From JAHFUA01 sp963808725 (GTDB lineage: Bacteria > Acidobacteriota > Terriglobia > Terriglobales > Acidobacteriaceae): 64,000 nt of DNA. Positions 18,896 through 26,859 of this stretch are shown here, in pieces. Position 1 is the first letter of the stretch. The number at the start of each line of letters is the position of its first letter. The stretch covers positions 806,001-870,000 of the forward strand of contig CAWEGO010000001.1 in NCBI GenBank assembly GCA_963808725.1. Reading direction: 5' to 3'. The position numbers and the translations under genes were made by a program. The notes under the pieces were generated by a model. That model was not told where the DNA came from, searched no databases, and saw only the letters and a list, made by a program, of their open reading frames with translations.

Positions 18896-19910
18896 GCTGC
18901 TTTTTCTGATGTTGCTGCTGAGTTTGGGGCTGATCCTGATTACTTTAGCCCAGAATCCGCCCCCGCCCGGCAACCCGCCCGCCAGCGGCGCCGACAAGGC
19001 AGCCCCGGCTCCGCCGCCGACTTCCGAGCAACAATCGGGGCAACAAGATGTGGAGCGGGGCGATAACGGCACCTTCACTTTTAAGAAAAAAGTGGAAGAA
19101 GTTGTGCTGCATGCCACGGTGACGGACGAAAAGCAGCGCCTGGTCTCCGGTCTCCGGCAGGGCGATTTCGCCGTGTTTGAAGACGGTAAGCCGATGGCCA
19201 TCACGTCCTTTCATCAGGAAGACATACCGGTGTCGATTGGCATCGTGATCGACAACTCCGGCTCCATGCGCGACAAGCGCCAGAAAGTGAACCAGGCCGC
19301 CCTCAACCTGGTGCGGGCCAGCAATCCCCAGGATGAACTCTTCGTCGTCAACTTCAATGACGAGTACTACCTCGACCAGGACTTCACCTCCAACATCAAT
19401 CAGTTGAAGGAAGGGTTGGATCACATCGAGTCGCGCGGCGGGACGGCGCTCTACGACGCCGTGGTTGCATCCGCCGGCCACTTGGCCAAGGGCGCGCGCC
19501 TGGACCGGAAGGTCCTGCTGGTGGTGACCGATGGCGAGGACAATGCCAGCCGTTACTCGCTGGAGCAGTGCGTACGTGATCTGCAGAATCTGAACGGGCC
19601 CACGGTATACAGCATCGGCATTCTGGGCGACGACCGCGAAGCCCACCGCGCCAAGCGCGCGTTGACGGCGCTGGCCTTCCAGACCGGCGGCGTGGCCTTC
19701 TTCCCCAAGGACCTGAACGAGGTGGACAACATCAGCCGCCAGGTGGCGCACGACATCCGCAGCCAGTACACCATCGGCTACAAGCCCCCCGACCCGAACC
19801 GGCCGGGATACCGCAGCGTGCGAGTCGAAGCCCGCGCCCCTGGCTACAAGCGCCTGGTCGTCCGCACCCGCAGCGGCTACTACGCCGGTCAGGAAAGAGC
19901 CGCGAAATAA
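18879..19910 (+). CDS. Secreted VWFA-related protein, acidobacterial type (second of a pair)
   Basis: A 343-residue paralogue of the preceding gene. It has a signal peptide (about 1-24, ending LAQN), a Pro/Gln-rich linker (about 25-60), the beta domain (VVLHATVTDEKQRLVSG... FAVFEDGKPMAITSF) and a VWFA domain with an intact MIDAS (DNSGSMRDK). It shares TDGEDNASRYS, QYTIGYKPPDPNRPG and the end SGYYAG with its neighbour. The two are clearly related but diverged, and the 17-base overlap implies one transcript. A ligand cannot be deduced. Confidence 0.88.
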   Translation: MRLRNKLLFLMLLLSLGLILITLAQNPPPPGNPPASGADKAAPAPPPTSEQQSGQQDVERGDNGTFTFKKKVEEVVLHATVTDEKQRLVSGLRQGDFAVFEDGKPMAITSFHQEDIPVSIGIVIDNSGSMRDKRQKVNQAALNLVRASNPQDELFVVNFNDEYYLDQDFTSNINQLKEGLDHIESRGGTALYDAVVASAGHLAKGARLDRKVLLVVTDGEDNASRYSLEQCVRDLQNLNGPTVYSIGILGDDREAHRAKRALTALAFQTGGVAFFPKDLNEVDNISRQVAHDIRSQYTIGYKPPDPNRPGYRSVRVEARAPGYKRLVVRTRSGYYAGQERAAK

Positions 19911-19926
19911 TTTCGACGCCGGTTCT

Positions 19927-19956
19927 TGTAGAGACGCAGCATGCCGCGTCTTTACA
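19927..19956. repeat. Dispersed palindromic repeat, copy 2
   Basis: Left arm TGTAGAGACGCAGC with an imperfect inverse (two non-Watson-Crick positions). It lies 17 bases after the second VWFA gene. It is the same family as 5533-5560 and 60269-60298. Confidence 0.8.
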
Positions 19957-20026
19957 CGTTCTTGGCCAAGAGCCAACACGTGCACCCGATTGACCCCAGC
20001 GCGTACCTCCCTTACCCTAAGTCCAG

Positions 20027-20971
20027 ATGAACGCCACAGAAGCCGCCCGCCTTCGAGTCGCGGAGGACATCACCGAACTGGTCGGTGAGACTCCGCTGTT
20101 GCATCTCCGCAAGCTCACGCCGCCTGGCGCCGCCGACCTGTTCGCCAAGCTCGAGTATCTGAACCCGGGAGGCAGCGTCAAAGACCGCGCCGCCATCGGC
20201 ATCATCAGCCGTGCTGAGGAGCAGGGCCTGTTGCGCGAGGGTTCGACCATCATCGAGGCTACGGCGGGCAACACCGGGGTAGGATTGGCGTTGATCGGCG
20301 TCAGCCGCGGCTATCGCGTGGCGCTGTTCGTGCCGGAGAAGTTTTCCCAGGAAAAAGTCATGCTCATGCGCGCCCTCGGCGCCGAGGTCACACGCACTCC
20401 GGATTCCGAGGGCATGGAAGGTGCCATCCGCCGCGCCCGCGAACTCGTCGCTAGCACTCCCAAGTCCTTTCTCGCCGGCCAGTTCGAGAACCCCGCCAAT
20501 CCCGACTACCACTACCAGACCACCGCGCGCGAGATGTTTGAGCAGATGGAGGGTCGCATCGACGCCGTGGTCATCGGCGCCGGCACCGGCGGCACCTTTA
20601 CAGGAGTGGCGCGCTACATCAAAGAGCGCATTCCGGACGCGCTGGCCGTTGCGGTTGAGCCGGTGGGCTCGATCCTGGGCGGCGGGCCCAAGGGGGAGTA
20701 CAAAATCGAGGGCATCGGCGCCAGTTTTTTCCCCAAGACGTTCGACAAGACGCTCGCCGACGACATCTTCGCGGTCCGCGATTCCGAGGCGTTTTCGACC
20801 GTCGCCGACCTGGCGCGCAAGGAAGGCGTGTTCTCCGGCTCCAGCGGTGGCGCCAACGTTTACGCTGCCCTGCAGATCGCCCAGCGGCTGGGCGCGGGCA
20901 AGCGCGTGGTCACCATGATCCCCGACTCGGCGGAACGTTATCTGTCGAAGGGAATCTTCGAGGGGGTGTAA
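20027..20971 (+). CDS. cysK: Cysteine synthase / cystathionine beta-synthase type PLP enzyme
   Basis: Fold-type II PLP enzyme of 314 residues. The Schiff-base Lys52 lies in NPGGSVKDRAA; the substrate loop is EATAGNTGVGLAL; the PLP phosphate loop is GAGTGGTFTG; and SGSSGGA stands near the C-terminus. It is most simply an O-acetylserine sulfhydrylase. However, it is followed by a cystathionine gamma-synthase/lyase gene, as in the Bacillus mccA-mccB pair, so it may instead condense O-acetylserine or serine with homocysteine (reverse transsulfuration). No C-terminal CBS domains are present. Sequence alone does not decide between these roles. Confidence 0.88.
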   Translation: MNATEAARLRVAEDITELVGETPLLHLRKLTPPGAADLFAKLEYLNPGGSVKDRAAIGIISRAEEQGLLREGSTIIEATAGNTGVGLALIGVSRGYRVALFVPEKFSQEKVMLMRALGAEVTRTPDSEGMEGAIRRARELVASTPKSFLAGQFENPANPDYHYQTTAREMFEQMEGRIDAVVIGAGTGGTFTGVARYIKERIPDALAVAVEPVGSILGGGPKGEYKIEGIGASFFPKTFDKTLADDIFAVRDSEAFSTVADLARKEGVFSGSSGGANVYAALQIAQRLGAGKRVVTMIPDSAERYLSKGIFEGV

Positions 20972-21104
20972 TACGAGCCAACCGAACCCGGAGTAGTTTG
21001 TCTTGTCAAAGGCGCAGTTTCGGGTCTAACTGCGGAGAAGAAAGTAGGAGATAAATTTCGCCACATGACGATTGTCTGATTCCGGCGTTGATGCAGTTTT
21101 TGCC

Positions 21105-21133
21105 TTGACGTATTATTCCAGTTGAGATAGTAT
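21105..21133 (+). promoter_or_regulatory. Sigma-70-type promoter for the cystathionine enzyme gene
   Basis: TTGACG (21105-21110), a 17-base spacer and TAGTAT (21128-21133) form a good housekeeping promoter in a locally AT-rich gap. A start near 21140 would give a leader of about 165 nt before ATG 21305. Confidence 0.6.
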
Positions 21134-21139
21134 GCAGTA

Positions 21140-21304
21140 CATGATTGTCTACCAGATATTGTAAGTCCTTGTGGCTCAAGATTATCCCCGTAAGTCCTTC
21201 GGTTTCATAGATCGCATTCGAGATATGCACCTAAGTTATTGATTCTAGTACATGGTCGACCGGGGGGGTACCCCCAAGGCAAAAAGACTCCGCGAATTTT
21301 CCCA
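21140..21304 (+). promoter_or_regulatory. Long 5' leader of the cystathionine enzyme gene
   Basis: The leader holds a direct repeat GTAAGTCCTT (two copies about 40 bases apart, near 21158 and 21191) and a G7 run followed by TACCCCC that can form a short GC hairpin at about 21260-21276. Its composition is clearly poorer in GC than the neighbouring genes. I see no SAM-I or SAM-II riboswitch core. A regulatory role is inference only. Confidence 0.3.
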
Positions 21305-22459
21305 ATGGAAGACAACGAGCTTGGTTTTGCAACCCGCGCCATCCACGTTGGCCAGGAGCCGGACCCCTCGACCGGCGCCGTGGTTGTGCCCATCTTCGCT
21401 ACCTCCACCTACGTGCAGGAGGAGATCGGCAAGCACAAAGGATACGAGTACTCGCGCGTCTCCAATCCCACCCGCACCTGCCTGGAGAAAAACCTGGCGT
21501 CGCTCGAAGGCGGGCGGACGTCGCACGTCTTTGCCAGCGGCATGGCCGCGATCAACGCTCTGTGCACGCTGCTCAAGTCCGGCGACCATGTGGTCTGCAC
21601 GAACAATCTCTATGGCGGCACGCCGCGCCTGTTCAACCAGATTCTCACCAACTTCGGCCTCGAATTCAGCTATGTCGACACCACCGACCTGCGCGCCGTG
21701 GAGCGGACGATTCGGCGCAATACCCGCTTCGTCTTCGTGGAAACGCCGACCAATCCGCTGATGACCCTCAGCGATCTCACGGCCATCAGCCAGATCGCGC
21801 ACCGCCGCGGCGTCGAGCTGGTGGTGGACAACACCTTCATGTCACCGTATTTTCAGAAACCCATCGCGCTGGGCGCGGACATGGTCATCCACTCCACCAC
21901 GAAGTTCCTCAACGGGCACAGCGACGGCCTGGGCGGCGTTGTGGTCTGCACCAAGCCGGAGCACGCGGAAAAGTTCGCGTTCATTCAGAAGGCAGCGGGA
22001 GCGATCCTGTCGCCGTTCGAGTGCTGGCTGGTGCTGCGTGGAGTCAAGACGCTGGCGGTCCGCATGGAGAAGCACGATGCTAACGGCCGCGCCGTGGCCG
22101 CCTTCCTCAATCGCCACAAGAAAGTAAAAAAAGTCTTCTACCCGGGATTGCCCGACCATCCGCAATACGAGCTGGCCGAGCGGCAGATGACCGGTTTCGG
22201 GTCCATGATCACGCTGGAGACCGGTTCGCTGAGGAACGCGCAGAGAATGCTGCGCAAGCTGCGCGTCTGTTTTCTGGGAGAATCGCTGGGCGGAGTGGAA
22301 ACGCTGATCTCCCATCCCGCCACCATGACTCACGCTGCGCTGGGCGAGAGGGGAAGACGCGAGATCGGCATCACCGACGGCATGGTGCGCATCTCGGTCG
22401 GTATCGAAGATGCGGACGATATCATTCACGACCTCGACCAGGCGCTGGCGGCGATCTGA
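21305..22459 (+). CDS. metB: Cystathionine gamma-synthase / gamma-lyase family enzyme
   Basis: Fold-type I PLP enzyme of 384 residues, of the Cys/Met metabolism family. The PLP Lys200 lies in HSTTKFLNGHSD; other family blocks are YEYSRVSNPTR, FASGMAAI, NLYGGTPRLF, VDNTFMSPY and SVGIEDADDIIHDL. It could make cystathionine from an acylated homoserine (metB) or cleave it to cysteine (mccB/CGL); the two are not separable by eye. ATG 21305 begins MEDNELGFATRAIHVGQ, the usual N-terminus, so the more upstream open frame is not used. It is preceded by its own promoter and a long leader. Confidence 0.88.
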   Translation: MEDNELGFATRAIHVGQEPDPSTGAVVVPIFATSTYVQEEIGKHKGYEYSRVSNPTRTCLEKNLASLEGGRTSHVFASGMAAINALCTLLKSGDHVVCTNNLYGGTPRLFNQILTNFGLEFSYVDTTDLRAVERTIRRNTRFVFVETPTNPLMTLSDLTAISQIAHRRGVELVVDNTFMSPYFQKPIALGADMVIHSTTKFLNGHSDGLGGVVVCTKPEHAEKFAFIQKAAGAILSPFECWLVLRGVKTLAVRMEKHDANGRAVAAFLNRHKKVKKVFYPGLPDHPQYELAERQMTGFGSMITLETGSLRNAQRMLRKLRVCFLGESLGGVETLISHPATMTHAALGERGRREIGITDGMVRISVGIEDADDIIHDLDQALAAI

Positions 22460-22465
22460 AAAGAT

Positions 22466-22526
22466 GCTCTTAGCTGTTGGCTTTTAGCTCTTGGCCAAAA
22501 GCCAAAGGCCAATAGCCATAGCCCTT
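22466..22526. repeat. TTGGC/GCCAA word repeat forming a hairpin
   Basis: Directly after metB, variants of TTAGCTNTTGGCTTTT run into a mirrored arm of CCAAAAGCCAAAGGCCAA units, giving an imperfect hairpin centred on CTTGGCCAAAAG. It is nearly the same element as at 63239-63290, after mqnE. Confidence 0.75.
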
Positions 22527-22531
22527 TCCAA

Positions 22532-23338
22532 ATGACCCGGGAACCCACGAATCGCGAATGGAACTCCGAGGCTTACCACCGGCTCTCGCGGCCGCAGTTC
22601 GCGTGGGGGCAGAAAGTTCTCGACCGTCTGCCATTGCGCGGCGATGAGACCGTGGCCGACGCCGGCTGCGGCAGCGGCAAGGTGACTGCAGAATTATTGC
22701 AGCGCTTGCCGCGCGGGCGCGTAGTCGCCATGGACCTCTCGCAGAACATGCTGCAAACCGCGCGCGAACACCTCGCGGCGAAATTCCCGGGGAAGGTGCT
22801 CTTCATCGCTGCCGACCTGCATGACATTCCTCTCGACGGCGTTCTCGACGGCGTCTTCAGCACCGCCGCATTCCACTGGTTGCCGGATCATGACCGGCTC
22901 TTCCGCAGCCTGGTGCGGGCGCTCAAGCCCGGCGGCTGGCTGGAAGCGCAGTGCGGGGGTGGTCCCAACCTCGCGCGTGTCAGGGAGCGCACCGTCGCGC
23001 TGATGTCACGGCCGGATTTCGCCCCGTTCTTCGCTGGATGGTCGCCTACGTGGCACTATCCGGATGACATCACGACCGCGGAGCGCATGCGCCGGGCTGG
23101 GTTCAAGGAGGTCAAGACCTCGCTGGAGGAAGCGCCGGCAACTCTTTCGGATGCGCAGGAGTACAAGGAGTTCCTCGCCACCGTGACCCTGCATCGCCAC
23201 ATCGCCCGCATTCCCGATCCAGCGATGCGCGACCGCTTCATGGACGAACTCGCGCGCCAAGCCGCCGGCGACAACCCGCCGTTCACGTTGGACTACTGGC
23301 GGCTGAACCTGAGCGGACGCAAGCCGAAGAACAAATGA
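22532..23338 (+). CDS. SAM-dependent methyltransferase, trans-aconitate methyltransferase-like
   Basis: A 268-residue class I methyltransferase. Motif I is VADAGCGSGKVTAEL (about 38-52), with an acidic residue in VVAMDLSQNML (motif II) and FSTAAFHWLPDHDRLF (motif III/IV), the last resembling trans-aconitate 2-methyltransferases, where it reads FSNAALHWV. The substrate is unknown. It starts 72 bases after metB, separated by the hairpin repeat, and is convergent with cutA. Confidence 0.85.
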   Translation: MTREPTNREWNSEAYHRLSRPQFAWGQKVLDRLPLRGDETVADAGCGSGKVTAELLQRLPRGRVVAMDLSQNMLQTAREHLAAKFPGKVLFIAADLHDIPLDGVLDGVFSTAAFHWLPDHDRLFRSLVRALKPGGWLEAQCGGGPNLARVRERTVALMSRPDFAPFFAGWSPTWHYPDDITTAERMRRAGFKEVKTSLEEAPATLSDAQEYKEFLATVTLHRHIARIPDPAMRDRFMDELARQAAGDNPPFTLDYWRLNLSGRKPKNK

Positions 23339-23347
23339 ACCAATGAC

Positions 23348-23665
23348 TCAATCCACCGCTTCCCCTATCCACTTCAGATATTCCTCGCTTCCTGCCTCGA
23401 TTTCCAGCACGACGCACTCCGGCAGTTCGTAGGAGTGCAGCTCGCGGATGGCGTCACGCACGCGCGGGAACGCTTCTGACGTGGTCTTGATGATAAGCAG
23501 GTGCTCGGGTGCGCTCTCCACCGCGCCCTTCCAACGATAAACCGATTGGATCGGGCCCACCATGTTGACGCACGCTGCCAGGCGGCGCTCGACCAGCGCC
23601 TGCGCGATCCTGCGCGCTTCTTCTTCCGATCCGGCGGTGCTGAGGACGATTCGCTTATCCGTCAT
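23348..23665 (-). CDS. cutA: Divalent-cation tolerance protein CutA
   Basis: A small trimeric PII-like protein of 105 residues. The full family pattern is present: STAGSEEEARRIAQALVERRLAACVN, YRWKGAVE, LLIIKTTSEAFP, IRELHSYELPECVVLEIEAG and YLKWI. CutA has been linked to copper tolerance, but its exact role remains unclear. It is convergent with the methyltransferase gene (9-base gap) and divergent from the phosphoglucomutase gene (36 bases), so both promoters would overlap. Confidence 0.95.
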   Translation of the reverse strand: MTDKRIVLSTAGSEEEARRIAQALVERRLAACVNMVGPIQSVYRWKGAVESAPEHLLIIKTTSEAFPRVRDAIRELHSYELPECVVLEIEAGSEEYLKWIGEAVD

Positions 23666-23701
23666 TTACAATGCCGTGGCTGCAATGAGTTGGGATTCTA
23701 T

Positions 23702-25099
23702 ATGACAACGGCCCTCAGGTTTGGCACATCGGGCTGGCGGGCGGTGATCGCCGAAGATTTTACCTTTGCCAATGTGTGGCGCGCGGTCACCGGCATTGCG
23801 CGCTACATGGTCTCCGAGAAGCCGCGCGGGGCGCGGGTTGTCGTTGGGCGCGATCCGCGTTTCCTGGGCGAGACGCTAGTCGCGATGGCGGCTGAAATCC
23901 TCGGGGCGCACGGCATCGTGCCGCTGGTGATCGCCGAGCCCGCGCCCACACCGGCGATATCCTACGAAGTGATCCGCTCGCAAGCGGACGGCGCCATCAA
24001 CTTCACCGCCTCGCATAATCCTCCGGAATATAACGGCATCAAGTTTTCGACCCCCGACGGCGCGCCGGCGCTGCCGGAAGTCACCGACAAGATTGAGGCG
24101 GAGATCGCGCGGCTGGATGGCCAGCCACCCGCAGCCCAAGCCGCCCAGCCAGTCACAATCGAAGTGAAGGCAGCCTACCTGGCGCGCCTGCTGGAGTTGG
24201 TGGATCTGGAAGTTATCCGCAAATCCGGGGTGCGCGTCTGCTTTGATCCGCTATGGGGAGCGGCGCGCGGCTATCCCGACTCGCTGCTGCGCGAAGCCGG
24301 GGTGCAGGTGTCAACCGTCCACGACTGCCGCGACGTGCTCTTCGGCGGACATGCGCCCGAACCCGACGACCACCTGCTCTCCGAGCTGCGCGGCAAGATG
24401 GCCGAGACCAACTCGAACATCGGCATGGCCACCGACGGCGACGCCGACCGCTTCGGCGTCCTGGATGAGGATGGCTCCTTCCTGCAGCCCAACTACCTCA
24501 TCGCCCTGCTGTTCGACTACTTGGTCGAGACCCGCGGCTGGAAGAACGGCGTAGCCAAGTCGGTCGTTACCACCAACCTCATCAACGCCCTGGCGCGGCA
24601 TCACAAGGTCGAGCTGCACGAGACGCCGGTGGGCTTCAAGTACGTTGGAGAGCTCATCAAGCAGAACAAGATCGCCATCGGCGGGGAAGAGAGCGCCGGC
24701 CTCTCGATCCGCGGCCATGTCCCGGAAAAGGACGGCATCATCGCCGGACTACTGGCAGCCGAGATGGTGGCGCGCCGCCACAAGCCGCTGCGCGAACAAT
24801 TGCAGTTCCTATTTGGCAAAGTTGGTTCCTTTTATCCCCTGCGCGAGAACTTCCGCTTGACGCCGGAAGTCAAAGAGAAGTTCACTAGCAAGTTGACGGA
24901 GGCGCCGCGCGAGTTTTTCGGACGCAAAATCACCGGCGTAGTGCGCACCGACGGGCTGAAGCTGCTGTTCGAGGACGGCTCGTGGGCGTGCTATCGGCTC
25001 TCGGGCACCGAACCGGTGGTGCGCGTCTATACCGAAGCGCGGTCGCGCGACGACTTGGCGAAACTCAGCGGGCAGGCCAAGGACTGGATTTTCCACTGA
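23702..25099 (+). CDS. Phosphoglucomutase / phosphomannomutase (alpha-D-phosphohexomutase)
   Basis: A 465-residue phosphohexomutase that moves phosphate between C1 and C6 of hexoses. Ser104 in TASHNPPEYNG is the phospho-serine. The metal loop is DGDADR, the sugar-recognition loop is GGEESAG, and the phosphate-binding loop SGTEP stands near the C-terminus. The N-terminus LRFGTSGWRAVI is canonical, which supports ATG 23702 over upstream starts. Preference for glucose, mannose or glucosamine phosphate cannot be assigned confidently. Its TGA overlaps the ATG of the FtsB-like gene by one base. Confidence 0.92.
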   Translation: MTTALRFGTSGWRAVIAEDFTFANVWRAVTGIARYMVSEKPRGARVVVGRDPRFLGETLVAMAAEILGAHGIVPLVIAEPAPTPAISYEVIRSQADGAINFTASHNPPEYNGIKFSTPDGAPALPEVTDKIEAEIARLDGQPPAAQAAQPVTIEVKAAYLARLLELVDLEVIRKSGVRVCFDPLWGAARGYPDSLLREAGVQVSTVHDCRDVLFGGHAPEPDDHLLSELRGKMAETNSNIGMATDGDADRFGVLDEDGSFLQPNYLIALLFDYLVETRGWKNGVAKSVVTTNLINALARHHKVELHETPVGFKYVGELIKQNKIAIGGEESAGLSIRGHVPEKDGIIAGLLAAEMVARRHKPLREQLQFLFGKVGSFYPLRENFRLTPEVKEKFTSKLTEAPREFFGRKITGVVRTDGLKLLFEDGSWACYRLSGTEPVVRVYTEARSRDDLAKLSGQAKDWIFH

Positions 25100-25491
25100 T
25101 GCTGGACTGGGAGCGGCTGGCGGACTTTTTGGCGCAACACCAGCGCCTGCTCGACGCGGGAGCGTGGCTCTATGGAGCGCGGCGCAAGCTGGCGACCGCG
25201 GGCATGTTGCTGCTGGTGGTCATGCTCGGCTACCACGTGGTCTTCGGCGCCAATGGCATGGTCGCCTACCAGCACAAGCGCGCCGAGAACCTCAAGCTGC
25301 AACAGGACATCCTGCGCTTCGAGCAGGAGAACGGCCGCATCTCCCAGAAGGTCCGCGAGCTGAAAAGTGATCCCCGCGCCATCGAGCGCGAAGCCCGCGA
25401 GCAGCTCAAGTACGCGCGGCCCGGCGAGGTGGTTTACGTCGCTCCGGAGGCCTCCGCGCAAAACTCCACGGCGACTGCCCAGACGCGCTGA
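25099..25491 (+). CDS. Septum formation initiator, FtsB/DivIC family
   Basis: A 130-residue bitopic membrane protein with a cytoplasmic N-terminus (about 1-30), one membrane segment (about 32-54), a periplasmic coiled coil (about 60-95) and the family motif DPRAIEREAREQLKYARPGEVVYV. FtsB/DivIC proteins link FtsQ and FtsL in the divisome. The start codon overlaps the stop of the phosphohexomutase gene, so the two are translationally coupled. In many bacteria this family follows eno; that arrangement is not seen here. Confidence 0.9.
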   Translation: MLDWERLADFLAQHQRLLDAGAWLYGARRKLATAGMLLLVVMLGYHVVFGANGMVAYQHKRAENLKLQQDILRFEQENGRISQKVRELKSDPRAIEREAREQLKYARPGEVVYVAPEASAQNSTATAQTR

Positions 25492-25613
25492 GTTCCCGTG
25501 ACAAATTGATTACAAGCAACCACGCGCTTTTTGCTCCTTAGTTACGTGGTGAGTGTTATGCTGTCTTGCGAAACGAGCTTGCGGAACGCGCGCAACCTCC
25601 GAGGAGATCCGAG

Positions 25614-25967
25614 ATGAAGAAGTTGATTGTGATCCTGCTGATGCTCATGCTGGTGCTGGTGGTGGCCGCGGTCGCGAACGAGGCCGCGGGAGCCGCCGTC
25701 AATGGCTGGGTGGTTGATGCCAAGTGCGGCGCCAAGATGGCGAGCGCCCAAGGCGCCGCGTGCGCCAAGAAATGTATTGCCGCCGGCGAGAAGGTGGCTT
25801 TCGTCCCCGATGGCACGCAAGAAGTACTGATCGTGGACAACCCTGACAGCCTCAAGGCGCATGCCGGTGAACATGTGGCAGTCACGGGGCCCATCGACAA
25901 GGGCAAGAAAACTATCCACGTGGTAACCGTCACGATGCTGGCCGCGGGCGGCGCGATGCAGCACTAA
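25614..25967 (+). CDS. Small secreted protein, DUF5818-like
   Basis: A 117-residue protein with a strongly hydrophobic signal peptide (about 3-26), then GWVVDAKCGAKMASAQGAAC, KKCIAAGEKVAFV and HAGEHVAVTGPID. The two or three cysteines and the VTG strand near the end match small exported acidobacterial proteins that I associate with DUF5818; the association is from memory. A clear ribosome-binding site (GAGGAGATCC) precedes ATG 25614. Function unknown. Confidence 0.75.
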   Translation: MKKLIVILLMLMLVLVVAAVANEAAGAAVNGWVVDAKCGAKMASAQGAACAKKCIAAGEKVAFVPDGTQEVLIVDNPDSLKAHAGEHVAVTGPIDKGKKTIHVVTVTMLAAGGAMQH

Positions 25968-25992
25968 GCTTCCCTTCTCGAAAAAGAAAACT

Positions 25993-26016
25993 AAGGCGGC
26001 CCCAGCGGCCGCCCTT
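25993..26016 (-). terminator. Rho-independent terminator of thiG
   Basis: The hairpin AAGGCGGCC / GGCCGCCCTT has a 5-base loop. On the minus strand it is followed by GTTTTCTTTTT, a proper T-rich tail. It could also stop readthrough from the plus-strand gene. Confidence 0.75.
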
Positions 26017-26034
26017 AATCTTGCCGCATAACTC

Positions 26035-26805
26035 CTACCGCACCACTCCTTCGAGCGGCGAGCTGGCCGTGGCATAGAGCTTCTTGGGCATGCGTCCGGC
26101 CAGATAAGCGTTGCGTCCGGCGAGGATGGCGTGCTTCATGGCGTCGGCCATCAGCACCGGGTCCTGCGCCGCCGCGATGCCCGTGTTCATGAGCACGCCG
26201 TCGTAGCCCAGTTCCATGGCGACGGTGGCGTCGGAAGCGGTGCCCACGCCCGCGTCCACGATCAGCGGCACGCCGGTAAAGATCTCGCGCAGGATGCGCA
26301 GGTTGGCCTGGTTCTGGATGCCCATGCCGCTGCCGATGGGCGCGCCCAGCGGCATCACCGCGCTCGCGCCGGCATCGACGAGCCGCTTAGCCACCACCAC
26401 GTCGTCCGAGGTGTACGGAAGAACGGTGAAGCCTTCCTTCACCAGCACGCGCGTGGCCTCGATGGTCGCGGCCACATCGGGATAGAGCGTGGCCTGGTCG
26501 CCGATGACCTCCACCTTCACCCAATCGGAGAGCCCAACCTCGCGCGACAGGCGCGCCGTGCGGATGGCTTCCTCGGCGGTGTAGCAGCCGGCGGTGTTGG
26601 GAAGCAGAAAATATTTTTGCGGATCGATGAAGTCGAGCAGAGACTCTTTGCTGCGGTCGAGGTTGACGCGCCGCACTGCGACCGTGACCATCTCGGCGCC
26701 GCTGGCCTCGATGGCCCGCGCCGTCTCCTGCCCGGATTTGTACTTGCCCGTCCCCACGATCAGCCGGGAACGGAAGGGACGACCGGCAATGATGAATGAG
26801 TCCAT
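26035..26805 (-). CDS. thiG: Thiazole synthase
   Basis: Forms the thiazole phosphate of thiamine from deoxyxylulose 5-phosphate, dehydroglycine and ThiS-thiocarboxylate. The 256-residue TIM-barrel protein shows RLIVGTGKYKSG, ETVTVAVRR-like VTVAVRRVNL, LLPNTAGCYTAEEA, VKVEVIGD, LPYTSDD and MPLGAPIGSG, all typical of ThiG. ATG 26805 (MDSFIIAGRPF) is the natural start. It stands alone, with no thiS, thiO or thiE beside it. A ThiF-like gene is 22 kb away. No TPP riboswitch is visible upstream. Confidence 0.95.
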   Translation of the reverse strand: MDSFIIAGRPFRSRLIVGTGKYKSGQETARAIEASGAEMVTVAVRRVNLDRSKESLLDFIDPQKYFLLPNTAGCYTAEEAIRTARLSREVGLSDWVKVEVIGDQATLYPDVAATIEATRVLVKEGFTVLPYTSDDVVVAKRLVDAGASAVMPLGAPIGSGMGIQNQANLRILREIFTGVPLIVDAGVGTASDATVAMELGYDGVLMNTGIAAAQDPVLMADAMKHAILAGRNAYLAGRMPKKLYATASSPLEGVVR

Positions 26806-26859
26806 GCGGACATTGTAATCCACGAAGGCGGAAGCGTGAGCGTTGACCACACCGTTCCG

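Noticed and set aside
21006..21230. 74-codon minus-strand frame in the AT-rich gap before metB
   Set aside because: It overlaps a good plus-strand promoter, has no ribosome-binding site and shows no known motif.
21140..21304. SAM riboswitch in the metB leader
   Set aside because: No SAM-I, SAM-II or SAM/SAH core pattern could be found by eye.
26806..26859. TPP riboswitch upstream of thiG
   Set aside because: The 54-base gap is too short and lacks the CUGAGA and ACYUGA Thi-box elements.
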